64,000 nt of DNA from Leptotrichia sp. oral taxon 223 (GTDB lineage: Bacteria > Fusobacteriota > Fusobacteriia > Fusobacteriales > Leptotrichiaceae). The position numbers were made by a program, and so were the translations under genes. Positions 19,908 to 28,054 of this stretch are shown one piece after another (the stretch's first letter is position 1; each line of letters begins with the position of its first letter). Under the pieces are notes generated by a model. It was given only the letters and a program-made list of their open reading frames with translations. It ran no database searches and was not told the origin of the DNA. The stretch spans positions 1,426,001-1,490,000 of the forward strand of contig NZ_JABXYU010000001.1 of assembly GCF_013394795.1 (NCBI RefSeq). The letters run 5' to 3'.

Positions 19908-20299
19908 TCAAAAAAAATATAAAAAGGTATAGTAATTTTTTTAAATTTGCTATAGTCGGATTTGGGAATTTATTTGTTTCTTTATTGACTTACTATATCC
20001 TTGTATATTTTCATGTAAATTATCAAATTGCTAATATAGGAGGTTTTATAACAGGAACTATAAATGGGTATATTTGGAATAAAATATGGGTATTTAAAAA
20101 TTCTTCGAAAAGTTTTTCTTCTATTATAAAATTTTATCTATCTTATTTAACTACTTGGCTTTTAAGTGCTATTTTATTATATATATGGATTGAACTGTTA
20201 GGAATTTCTGATATAATAGCTCCAGTTATAAATGTTTTTATAACAACTCCTATAAATTATTTAATGAATAAATGTTGGGTATTCAAAAATAAACAGTAG
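19895..20299 (+). CDS. GtrA-like flippase
   Basis: A 134-residue membrane protein with four hydrophobic segments (about 18-38, 43-60, 78-98 and 108-125). The family motifs FAIVGFGNL near 20 and NGYIWNKIWVFK near 52-63 are present, and a second NKCWVFK closes the C-terminus. GtrA-family proteins are believed to flip undecaprenyl-phosphate-linked sugars. The start overlaps the end of the TPP gene by 13 bases, behind GGGGAAAAA. With the GtrB-like GT2 (16166) and the YfhO-like protein (12084) it gives the three parts known from O-antigen glucosylation and from CsbB/GtcA/YfhO systems. Confidence 0.88.
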   Translation: MLELIKKNIKRYSNFFKFAIVGFGNLFVSLLTYYILVYFHVNYQIANIGGFITGTINGYIWNKIWVFKNSSKSFSSIIKFYLSYLTTWLLSAILLYIWIELLGISDIIAPVINVFITTPINYLMNKCWVFKNKQ

Positions 20300-20327
20300 T
20301 ATAAATTTAAAAGAAAAGAGTGGTAGA

Positions 20328-22106
20328 ATGTTATTAGAACGAATAAATAATCCTAAGGATTTAAAAAAATTAAAAAAAGAAGAATTAGAAATTTTAGCAA
20401 TAGAAATAAGAAAAGCATTACTAAATAGAATGACAAATTATTCTAAAAAAGGGCATGTGGGTTCTAATATGGGGGTAGTTGAATTAACAATAGCTCTTCA
20501 TTATGTTTTTAATTCTCCTATTGATAAAATTTTATTTGATGTATCTCACCAGTGCTATACACATAAAATACTTACGGGAAGAAAAGATGGTTTTATTTAT
20601 GAAGAAAAATTTAAAACAATAGGTGGATATACTGATCAAGATGAAAGTGAACATGATTTTTTTAAAGTAGGGCATAGTTCAACTTCCATAAGCCTTGCTG
20701 CTGGAATGGCTAGAGCAAGAGATTTAAAAGGAGAAAATGAAAATATAATTGCTCTTATTGGAGATGGAGCTTTAGGTGGAGGACTTGCCTTTGAAGGTTT
20801 AAATAGTGTAGCAGAACAGGGTACAAATTTAATTATAATAGTAAATGATAATAATCAATCTATAGCAGAAAATCATGGTGGGCTTTATAAAAATCTAAAA
20901 GAACTTAGAGAAAATAACGGACAAGCTAAAAATAACTATTTTAAATCTTTAGGATTGGATTATAAATATTTAGATGAAGGACATGATATTAAAAAACTTA
21001 TAGAATTATTTGAAAGTGTTAAAGATATTGATCACCCTATAGTTTTACATATAAAAACTATAAAAGGAAAAGGTCTTCCTTATGCAGAAAAAGATGTTGA
21101 AAATTGGCATGTTTTTGGGAATTTTAATCCAGAAACAGGAAAACCAAAGTCAATTTCACCTATACCAGAAAACTATGCAGCAATTACTCATGATTATTTA
21201 GTTGAAAAAATGAAAAAAGATAAGATGGTTTTTTTTATCACTGCTGGAACACCTTCAACAGCAGGATTTGGGCAATTACAAAGAGAAGAATTGAAAAGTT
21301 TTAATTTACAAAGACAATATATTGATGTAGGAATAGCAGAAGAATGTGCTACTACATTTTCATCAGGAATAGCTAAAAATGGCGGTAAACCAGTATTTTG
21401 TGTAATGAGTACATTTTTACAGAGAACTTATGATCAAATTTTGCATGATTTAGCAATTAATAAGAATCCTGCTGTACTACTTGTTTTTGCTGGTTCATTA
21501 AAAGGAATGGATGCTATAACACATTTAGGATATTTTGATATACCAATGATTTCTAATATTCCAAATGTAGTGTATCTTGCTCCAACTACAAAAGAAGAGT
21601 ATTTAGCGATGTTAGATTGGGGAATAGAACAAAATGATAATCCAGTAGTAATTAAAGTACCAAGTTGGACAGTAAGACATTCTGAAAAAGAACCAGATAA
21701 AGATTATTCAAATTTGAATACTTTTAAAATAGAAGAAAATGGTGGTGAAGTAGCAATAGTAGCATTAGGAGAATTTTTCTATTTAGGAAAAGAAGTAGAA
21801 GAGCTTTTGAAAGAAAAATCAGGAATAAAAGCAACATTAATAAATCCAAGATTTATAACAGGACTTGATGACAAAATGTTAGAAGATTTAAAAGAAAATC
21901 ATAAACTTGTTGTAACATTAGAAAGTGGACAAAAAGAAGGTGGATTTGGACAAAAAATATCTGCATTCTATTCAACTTCTGAGATGAAAGTTTTAAATGT
22001 AGGAGCTAAAAAAGAATTTACAAACGAAGTACCTTATGATGAATTTTTTATAGATAATAGACTTACAAAAGAACAAATCGTAGAAGATATACTTAAGTTT
22101 TTATAG
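20328..22106 (+). CDS. DXS/transketolase-like TPP enzyme in glycan operon
   Basis: A 592-residue single-chain TPP enzyme with the domain order of 1-deoxyxylulose-5-phosphate synthase (DXS). GHVGSNMGVVEL near 44 has the DXS-type active histidine. GDGALGGGLAFEGLN near 144 to NDNNQSI is the TPP motif. WHVFGNFNP near 263 holds another conserved histidine, and the catalytic Glu lies in GIAEECATTF near 337. The loop that reads DRAGLVG in DXS is here FAGSLKG, losing the Asp and Arg used for the phosphate substrate. It is also slightly shorter than DXS (~620). Mevalonate-pathway genes at 36.6 kb remove the need for DXS in isoprenoids. It is the last gene before a terminator, so it probably serves the glycan module. 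Confidence 0.8.
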   Translation: MLLERINNPKDLKKLKKEELEILAIEIRKALLNRMTNYSKKGHVGSNMGVVELTIALHYVFNSPIDKILFDVSHQCYTHKILTGRKDGFIYEEKFKTIGGYTDQDESEHDFFKVGHSSTSISLAAGMARARDLKGENENIIALIGDGALGGGLAFEGLNSVAEQGTNLIIIVNDNNQSIAENHGGLYKNLKELRENNGQAKNNYFKSLGLDYKYLDEGHDIKKLIELFESVKDIDHPIVLHIKTIKGKGLPYAEKDVENWHVFGNFNPETGKPKSISPIPENYAAITHDYLVEKMKKDKMVFFITAGTPSTAGFGQLQREELKSFNLQRQYIDVGIAEECATTFSSGIAKNGGKPVFCVMSTFLQRTYDQILHDLAINKNPAVLLVFAGSLKGMDAITHLGYFDIPMISNIPNVVYLAPTTKEEYLAMLDWGIEQNDNPVVIKVPSWTVRHSEKEPDKDYSNLNTFKIEENGGEVAIVALGEFFYLGKEVEELLKEKSGIKATLINPRFITGLDDKMLEDLKENHKLVVTLESGQKEGGFGQKISAFYSTSEMKVLNVGAKKEFTNEVPYDEFFIDNRLTKEQIVEDILKFL

Positions 22107-22116
22107 AAAAATTCAA

Positions 22117-22160
22117 AAAAATGCGATAAAAAATTATATTATCGCATTTTTACATTTTTT
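22117..22160 (+). terminator. Rho-independent terminator of polysaccharide operon
   Basis: A perfect 13-base-pair stem (22117-22129 with 22139-22151, core ATGCGATAA/TTATCGCAT) with a 9-base loop, followed by a T-rich run. It lies 11 bases after the stop of the DXS-like gene and closes the ~20 kb operon. Confidence 0.9.
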
Positions 22161-22216
22161 ATTGAATATGTATTGAAAATAATGTATAATGCAAATAAAA
22201 AATAGGAATATAAAAT

Positions 22217-23646
22217 ATGAAATTAAAGTCTATAGAATTAAAGAATTTCAAAAATATAAGTGATTTAAAAATAGAATTTAAAAGTAATAATTTATCAGGA
22301 ATATACGGACTTAATAGAACTGGAAAAATTTCTATTGTTGAATCTTTACAAATACTTCAAAGATATTTTAGAATAGAAAAAGAGCCTTTAGAAGAAAAAG
22401 AATTAATAAGGCAAATAAAAAAAGTAATGAAAATAGGAGAGGATGTACTATCAATTCAGATTGAACTGGAAGGAGAAAAATATAGATATCAATTTTCAGT
22501 TTCTTTTGAAAGAGATGTATTCGATAAATTCGTATTGTAGAAAGAATTTAAGGAAAAGGAAATAGATAATAATAGAAAAAAATACAGAAGTTTAATTTTA
22601 TTCGATAATTCTCAAGAATCTGAATTACCACAATTAATTTTTAAGGGAAAAAATTCTGAATGCAATAAAATAATCAATGAAATTTTAGCAGCTCAGAATA
22701 TAAAAAAGCAAACATTGTACACTGAAAATACAGAATGAATAGCTATCTGAATTTAATGTTGAATCAAGTTCAAAAATTAGAAATGAGAAAAAATAAAGTT
22801 CTTGAGTATTTTACAAAAATATTCAAAAAGATAAATTTATTAAGAAATTATATTTGCGAGATATTTTTGATTACCTTTCAGAATCAGATAATGTTTAATA
22901 TAGGAAGTTTAATAAAAATGAATATCCATGCGGATAAGGTGGTATATAAAGAAGAAAATGCACATGGAGAATTACCAATGTTTTTAAATTCTGAAACAAA
23001 TTACTATCCTGAAGAAATTGCAGATATAATTATAAATACAATAGAACAGGTAAACGGTATTTTTGAAACAGTAGTATCTGATTCAAAACTTTATTGTAAA
23101 GAAGAAGGAGAAAAAATAAGGGAAAACGGAGTAAAAGAAAAAGCATTAAATCTGTATATAAAAAAATAGATGATAAAGAAATATATATTGAAAATGAATC
23201 ATCAGGAATAAAAAAGATAATTTCAATTTTATCGGTACTAGTTTATTATGTTAAAGAAGAAGCCTTAGTTGTAATAGATGAACTAAATACACATATATTT
23301 GAATATTTACTGGCAATTATTTTAAAAAATATATCAGAAATTGCAAAAGGGCAATTAATCTTTACTGCACATAATTTATCACCTCTGGAAAGATTAGAAA
23401 AGGAAAACATAGTAAATAACTTCAATCGAAAAGGATAAAGTAAACTATAGTTATTTAAAAAATGTAAGTAAAACAACAAATTTGCGGCAAAAATATATCA
23501 GATCACAGGCTATCAGCGAAGATAATATTACACCATTAAATTTAAATGAGTCAGCATTGGAAATGTATTTGAAAAAGTTGGTGAAATAAATTGAAGGTGA
23601 AAATATAACTGCATTGATAGAAGAAATAGAAAATAATTTTAAATAA
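22217..23646 (+). pseudogene. Decayed AAA ATPase (SMC/OLD-type)
   Basis: A complete ATPase ORF no longer exists, but its parts lie in order. Residues 1-107 (22217-22540) read LKSIELKNFKNISDLKIEF, then a Walker A-like GLNRTGKIS in which the usual NGxGKS is altered, then an in-frame TAG. The same frame resumes to 22738. Later frames carry a stretch with IADIIINTIEQVN (to 23169), the signature-like ESSGIKKIISIL, Walker B LVVIDELNTH (about 23270) and LIFTAHNLSPLERL. The tail crosses two more stops and ends near 23646. At least four disruptions are needed, so it is non-functional. Such ATPases are often defence or plasmid-linked; no partner nuclease is visible. Confidence 0.85.
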
Positions 23647-23667
23647 TAAAAAGTGAGAATAAAAAAC

Positions 23668-24789
23668 ATGGACAAAAAAAAAATAATAATATCTGCTATC
23701 AATTTTAATGAAGGCGGTCCCTTAACAATCTATAAAGAATGCCTTAAATACCTTGAAGAAAACTTTCTGGAAGAATATAGAATAGTGGCACTGGTTCACG
23801 ATAGAAATTTATTTTCCGAGTATGAAGCAAAAATAGAATTTATTGAATTTAAGGATTCTAAAAAAAGTTACTTAAAAAGAATGTATTATGAATATTTTTA
23901 TTTTAAGAAGCTGTCGAAAGAATTGAAACCATATTTATGGCTTTCGTTGCATGATATGACACCTAATGTAGTTGCAGCTAAAAGAGCGGTTTATTGCCAT
24001 AATCCCATTATTTTTTATGATGTGAATAAAAAGGATATAGTTAATGAATTTAAAATGTTTATATTTTCTAAGTTTTATAAATATATTTATAGAATTAATA
24101 TTCAAAAAAATGATTTTGTTGTGGTGCAACAGGATTGGCTTCGGAAAAGATTTAAACAGATTTTTAAAATTAAGAATGTAATTGTAGCTCATCCTAATGT
24201 TGCTATTGATGATTTGGATTTAGAAAAGAATAGACAAAATAATATAAAAATAGTAAGGAATAGTTTTTTATATCCAGCATTTCCTAGAATTTTTAAAAAT
24301 TTTGAGGTTATTTGTGAGGCTGTGAAAATATTGGAAGAAAAGAATGTTACAGATTTTACAGTTTATCTAACAGTTGATGGCAGTGAGAATCTATATTCAA
24401 AAAAATTATTTAAAAAGTATAAAGATTTAAGGAATATAAAGTTTTTAGGTTTGCTAAAAAGAAATGAGCTTATGAAATATTATGGAATTTCAGAAAATAT
24501 TATTTTCCCATCTAAACTTGAAACTTGGGGATTGCCAATCTCAGAAGCGAAAGCATTTGGTAAAAATATACTTTTAGTAAATTTGGAATATGCTCATGAA
24601 ACGTTAGGGAATTATGAAAATGTAATATTTTTTGAACCTGATGATGCTAAAGAATTAGCTAAGAAAATGGAAATTTTAATAAATGGGAAAAATGTAAAAT
24701 TTGATGGAAATATAGAGAAAACTATTGAAAAACCATTTTGTAGGAATTGGAAAGAATTATTCGATATTTTGCTTTCAGATAATAAATAG
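23668..24789 (+). CDS. GT4-family glycosyltransferase
   Basis: A 373-residue probable glycosyltransferase. The opening MDKKKIIISAINFNEGGPL contains an acceptor-side loop, YCHNP near 110 is common in GT4 enzymes, and FPSKLETWGLPISEAKAFG near 285 has the E-x7-E donor motif. I use ATG 23668; a GTG at 23653 is possible and neither has a clear ribosome site. It lies after the ATPase remnant and starts a second group of transferases. The group's separation by a terminator and a pseudogene suggests a different transcription unit from the main operon. Substrate unknown. Confidence 0.83.
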   Translation: MDKKKIIISAINFNEGGPLTIYKECLKYLEENFLEEYRIVALVHDRNLFSEYEAKIEFIEFKDSKKSYLKRMYYEYFYFKKLSKELKPYLWLSLHDMTPNVVAAKRAVYCHNPIIFYDVNKKDIVNEFKMFIFSKFYKYIYRINIQKNDFVVVQQDWLRKRFKQIFKIKNVIVAHPNVAIDDLDLEKNRQNNIKIVRNSFLYPAFPRIFKNFEVICEAVKILEEKNVTDFTVYLTVDGSENLYSKKLFKKYKDLRNIKFLGLLKRNELMKYYGISENIIFPSKLETWGLPISEAKAFGKNILLVNLEYAHETLGNYENVIFFEPDDAKELAKKMEILINGKNVKFDGNIEKTIEKPFCRNWKELFDILLSDNK

Positions 24790-24851
24790 TACATTTAAAT
24801 TATCAAAAAGTTATTTTGAAATATAAAAATAGAAAGAAGTTTAAAAAAAAT

Positions 24852-25919
24852 ATGGGAAAAGATAAAATTGTTATATATTTTGGGTTTAATAATCCGATTA
24901 TATATAAACGTGGAGTAGAAAATGTTATATTATCTCAGTCTGGGGCATTGCCACAGAATATAAAAAAATATTATGTATTTTTTGGAGAAAAAGATGAGGA
25001 TTTTTTTTGGAATGACATAAAATGTATATCAATAAGACATAATTTATTTCGTTTTGTTAAATTAAATAAACTTATAAATAAATTATATAAAAATGCTGAA
25101 TGTGTTATTCATTCTCATAATTATCTAATGAGTTTTTTTCTTTTGAGAAAAACAGATGTATTTACTGTTCATGACGGACTTTTTTATTTATCATCCCAAA
25201 CCAGTCATAAGTTTAAAAATGTTTTTAAATTTATTGAAAAAGCTGTTTATAGAAAAAGTAAATTAGTACATTTTATATCAAATTTTTCAAAAAAAGAATC
25301 ACTTTATGATGAAAATAATTTTATTATTGTTAATAACACTACTCCACTTGAACAAATAAAACTTAAATTTGAAAAAGAATTTTGGAGTTCAAAAAAAGTA
25401 AAAATATTTACAGTAAGAAGCATTGAGGAGCGGGTAAATATAGAATTACTTATTGAACTTGCCCAAAAGAATAGTAATCTTGAAATAAAAATTTCTGGAA
25501 AAGGGCCTTTACTTGAAAAGTATAGAAAAGAAATAAAAGAAAAGAAATTGGATAATATTGAATTAATGGGATTTCTTGAAGATGAGAAAATAAGGCAGTA
25601 TTATAATAGCTGTGATATTGTAACAGTTCTGGCTAAATATGGTGAAGGATTTGGACTTCCTATTATTGAAGGATATTTGCATAACAAGCCCGTTTTTGCT
25701 TCAAATGTTTCAGCAATTCCTGAGATTATTATTGATAAAAAGTTTTTGGTAAATAATACTGTTAAGGATTTAGAAAATAAAATTCAGAATTATTTGAAGA
25801 GGGGGATGAGCTGTAATTTTGAGAAATATTATTATGATAATTTTGGAAATGATGTAATAAGACAAAAGTATATTGAATTGTATAATCAGTTTTTTAAATT
25901 GAACTTGTCTGGCAGCTGA
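24852..25919 (+). CDS. GT4-family glycosyltransferase
   Basis: A 355-residue GT-B enzyme. VFTVHDGLFYLS near 105-116 and FISNFSKKES near 140 belong to the acceptor half. IFTVRSIEERVNIE begins the donor half near 185, and AKYGEGFGLPIIEGYLHNKPVFAS near 260 has the conserved E-x7-E. ATG 24852 follows AGAAAGAAG by about 10 bases; an in-frame TTG lies at 24816. A 170-base spacer separates it from the next transferase, with a weak AAGGG/CCCTT hairpin near 25940 that might reduce read-through. Donor and acceptor are unknown. Confidence 0.82.
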   Translation: MGKDKIVIYFGFNNPIIYKRGVENVILSQSGALPQNIKKYYVFFGEKDEDFFWNDIKCISIRHNLFRFVKLNKLINKLYKNAECVIHSHNYLMSFFLLRKTDVFTVHDGLFYLSSQTSHKFKNVFKFIEKAVYRKSKLVHFISNFSKKESLYDENNFIIVNNTTPLEQIKLKFEKEFWSSKKVKIFTVRSIEERVNIELLIELAQKNSNLEIKISGKGPLLEKYRKEIKEKKLDNIELMGFLEDEKIRQYYNSCDIVTVLAKYGEGFGLPIIEGYLHNKPVFASNVSAIPEIIIDKKFLVNNTVKDLENKIQNYLKRGMSCNFEKYYYDNFGNDVIRQKYIELYNQFFKLNLSGS

Positions 25920-26086
25920 ATATTCTTTATCTTTAACAAAGGGTTTTACCCCCTTACGAGTAATACTTATTTTCATTATATTTTCAAAGTTATACAGTTA
26001 TCGAATAGGTTTATTGAAAATCAAAGTATAACAGAATTATGCTTGAAAATTATTAGAATATAATTAAAAAAGGAGTTATATGGAAT

Positions 26087-27208
26087 ATGAAAAGAAAAAA
26101 AATTTCTCTTGAAATTCAGTGGGCCGTAGGACCAAAAACAGGAGTAGGATGGTATATTTTTAATATTGTAAAAGGGTTAGTTCAAAATAATAAAAATGAC
26201 TATACTGCTGAATTTATAAATTTTATGAATAGACATAACGTGAAGGAACAAATCAACTATGATATAAAAATAAAGCAAAACAAATTTATTCCATATAAAG
26301 TCTATAATATTTTAACTCAAAAATTAAAAATAAGTCATAACTTTTTGATGGGTACAAAATCGGATATTTATCATTTTTTCAATTTTACAATTCCTAAAAA
26401 TATTAAGGGGAAAGTAATAATTACAATTTATGATACTGTATTTTTTTCAGCTCCAGAAACCATGGGTGATATGAAAGCTATTAGTGAATATAAATATGCA
26501 GCTGAGAGATCAGATTTGATTATAACTATTTCAGAAAGTGCAAAATCAGATATTATTAAACATTTTAATGTAGATGAGAAAAAAATACAGATTGTAACAC
26601 CAGGGATTGACTTACAGAAATATTCATATAATTATACTGATATAGAACTTGAAAATATTAGAAAAAAATACGATTTGCCAAAAAGCTATATTTTATACTT
26701 AGGGACAATTGAACCCCGAAAAAATATTGAAAGAATTGTTAAAGCTTTTAAAAACTATAAAAAAGAAGTTAATGATGATTTAAAACTTGTAATTGTGGGG
26801 AAAAAAGGCTGGAAATATGACGATATTATGAAATTAATAGAATCAATGGGGACAGATATTATAATTACAGGATATATCGATGAAGAGGATAAAATCCCTA
26901 TTTATAAACTTGCACAGATATTTGTATTTCCTTCTTTGTATGAAGGATTTGGAATGCCAGTTTTGGAAGCTATGGCATCGGGAACTCCAGTAGTTACATC
27001 AAATATTTCGTCAATGCCAGAAGTTGCAGGAGATGCTGGAATATTGGTAGATCCTTTTAATGAAAATGAAATTTTTGAAGCATATAAACAAATTTTGTCA
27101 GATAAAAAATTACAAAAAGAGATGATAGAAAAAGGTTTAGAACAAGCAAAAAATTTCCAATGGAAAAAATCTGTAGAAGTTCTTGAAAAAGTTTATGAAA
27201 AAATGTAA
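26087..27208 (+). CDS. GT4-family glycosyltransferase (mannosyltransferase-like)
   Basis: A 373-residue enzyme with the clearest GT4 signature in the window. It opens ISLEIQWAVGPKTGVGWYIF, has YDTVFF near 118 and TISESAKSDI near 148, LGTIEPRKNIERIVKAF near 205, and EGFGMPVLEAMASGTPVVTS near 288, then the MPEVAGDAGILVDP tail. This combination is usual in WbaZ/WbpZ-type mannosyl- or rhamnosyltransferases. AAAAGGAG stands 12 bases before the ATG. The next gene is a sugar O-acetyltransferase candidate 24 bases on, so the pair probably adds and decorates one residue. Confidence 0.88.
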   Translation: MKRKKISLEIQWAVGPKTGVGWYIFNIVKGLVQNNKNDYTAEFINFMNRHNVKEQINYDIKIKQNKFIPYKVYNILTQKLKISHNFLMGTKSDIYHFFNFTIPKNIKGKVIITIYDTVFFSAPETMGDMKAISEYKYAAERSDLIITISESAKSDIIKHFNVDEKKIQIVTPGIDLQKYSYNYTDIELENIRKKYDLPKSYILYLGTIEPRKNIERIVKAFKNYKKEVNDDLKLVIVGKKGWKYDDIMKLIESMGTDIIITGYIDEEDKIPIYKLAQIFVFPSLYEGFGMPVLEAMASGTPVVTSNISSMPEVAGDAGILVDPFNENEIFEAYKQILSDKKLQKEMIEKGLEQAKNFQWKKSVEVLEKVYEKM

Positions 27209-27232
27209 CAAATAGATATAGAAAGGTAAAGT

Positions 27233-27838
27233 ATGGAAAAGTCATTTTATGAATTGTGGAAATTGGGAATTAATTTGATTAAAACAAAGATATTTTTTCC
27301 AAAAGCCAGATTAATTCGTTTTCCGTTTGATATAAGAGGGAAAAAATATATAAAATATGGAAGAAATTTTACTACGGGTGCCGGATGCCGAATAGAGGCT
27401 TATAATTTTAATAATGGGATTTCAAGTGGGAAAAATCCTCAATTAATTATTGGAAATAATGTTCAAATTAATGACTACGTTCATTTATCCTGTGCAGAGT
27501 CAGTTATTATTGAAGATAATGTATTGATTGCCAGTAAGGTTTATATTTCGGATTTAAATCATGGAAATTATTCGTCTTTAAAGGATTTAGGACATTCATA
27601 TCCAAATGAGATTGTGAAAGAGAGAAAGATTTTTACAAAACCAGTGAAAATTTGTAGGAATGTCTGGCTGGGAGAAAATGTTGCAGTTTTGCCAGGTACA
27701 GTTATTGGAAAAAATTCTATAATTGGCGCAAATGCTGTTGTTTCTAAAGATGTGCCAGAAAACAGCATTGCCGTTGGAAATCCTGCAAAAGTAATAAAAA
27801 AATATAATTTTGAAACAAAAGAATGGGAAAGAGTATAA
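27233..27838 (+). CDS. Left-handed beta-helix acyltransferase
   Basis: A 201-residue hexapeptide-repeat enzyme, probably an O-acetyltransferase acting on a sugar. The hexapeptide pattern begins around residue 80 (LIIGNNVQIND) and resumes at VWLGENVAVLPGTVIGKNSIIGANAVVSKDVP near 145-175. SDLNHGNYSS near 103 holds the family catalytic histidine, and the AVGNPAKVIKKY ending is diagnostic of this family. An AAAGGTAAAG ribosome site precedes the ATG. It closes the glycan locus and the stem of a terminator overlaps its last codons. CoA-dependent acetylation of the polysaccharide is inferred from context. Confidence 0.9.
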   Translation: MEKSFYELWKLGINLIKTKIFFPKARLIRFPFDIRGKKYIKYGRNFTTGAGCRIEAYNFNNGISSGKNPQLIIGNNVQINDYVHLSCAESVIIEDNVLIASKVYISDLNHGNYSSLKDLGHSYPNEIVKERKIFTKPVKICRNVWLGENVAVLPGTVIGKNSIIGANAVVSKDVPENSIAVGNPAKVIKKYNFETKEWERV

Positions 27839-27864
27839 AATATGCTTTAATTCCCATTTTTTTA
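27822..27864 (+). terminator. Rho-independent terminator overlapping acyltransferase stop
   Basis: An 8-bp stem AATGGGAA (27822-27829) with TTCCCATT (27851-27858) is followed by six T residues. The left arm lies inside the final codons of the acyltransferase gene. Confidence 0.75.
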
Positions 27865-27928
27865 TTGATACAGCAAATAATTACTGTATTAAAAAGTTAT
27901 GACTTTATTTATAAATTTCATATTCAAA

Positions 27929-27957
27929 TTGTTATTTCATCCAAAATTTGATATACT
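27929..27957 (+). promoter_or_regulatory. Promoter of M3 peptidase gene
   Basis: TTGTTA (27929-27934), 17-base spacer, TATACT (27952-27957). The sequence ATATACTAAAA recurs 18 bases later (27969-27979), which duplicates the -10 box; whether both are used is unknown. Confidence 0.6.
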
Positions 27958-28054
27958 AAAATCAAAAAATATACTAAAACTTTAGTAAAATTGAATTGAT
28001 AAGTTTTGTCAAATTAGTTTTGAGTGTATTATGAAAAAATGGAAGGAGAAAATT

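Noticed and set aside
22735-23169. Independent gene inside the ATPase relic
   Set aside because: Its ATG lies in the middle of the ATPase-like region, without a ribosome site, and only its second half resembles the relic's family; it is part of the decayed gene.
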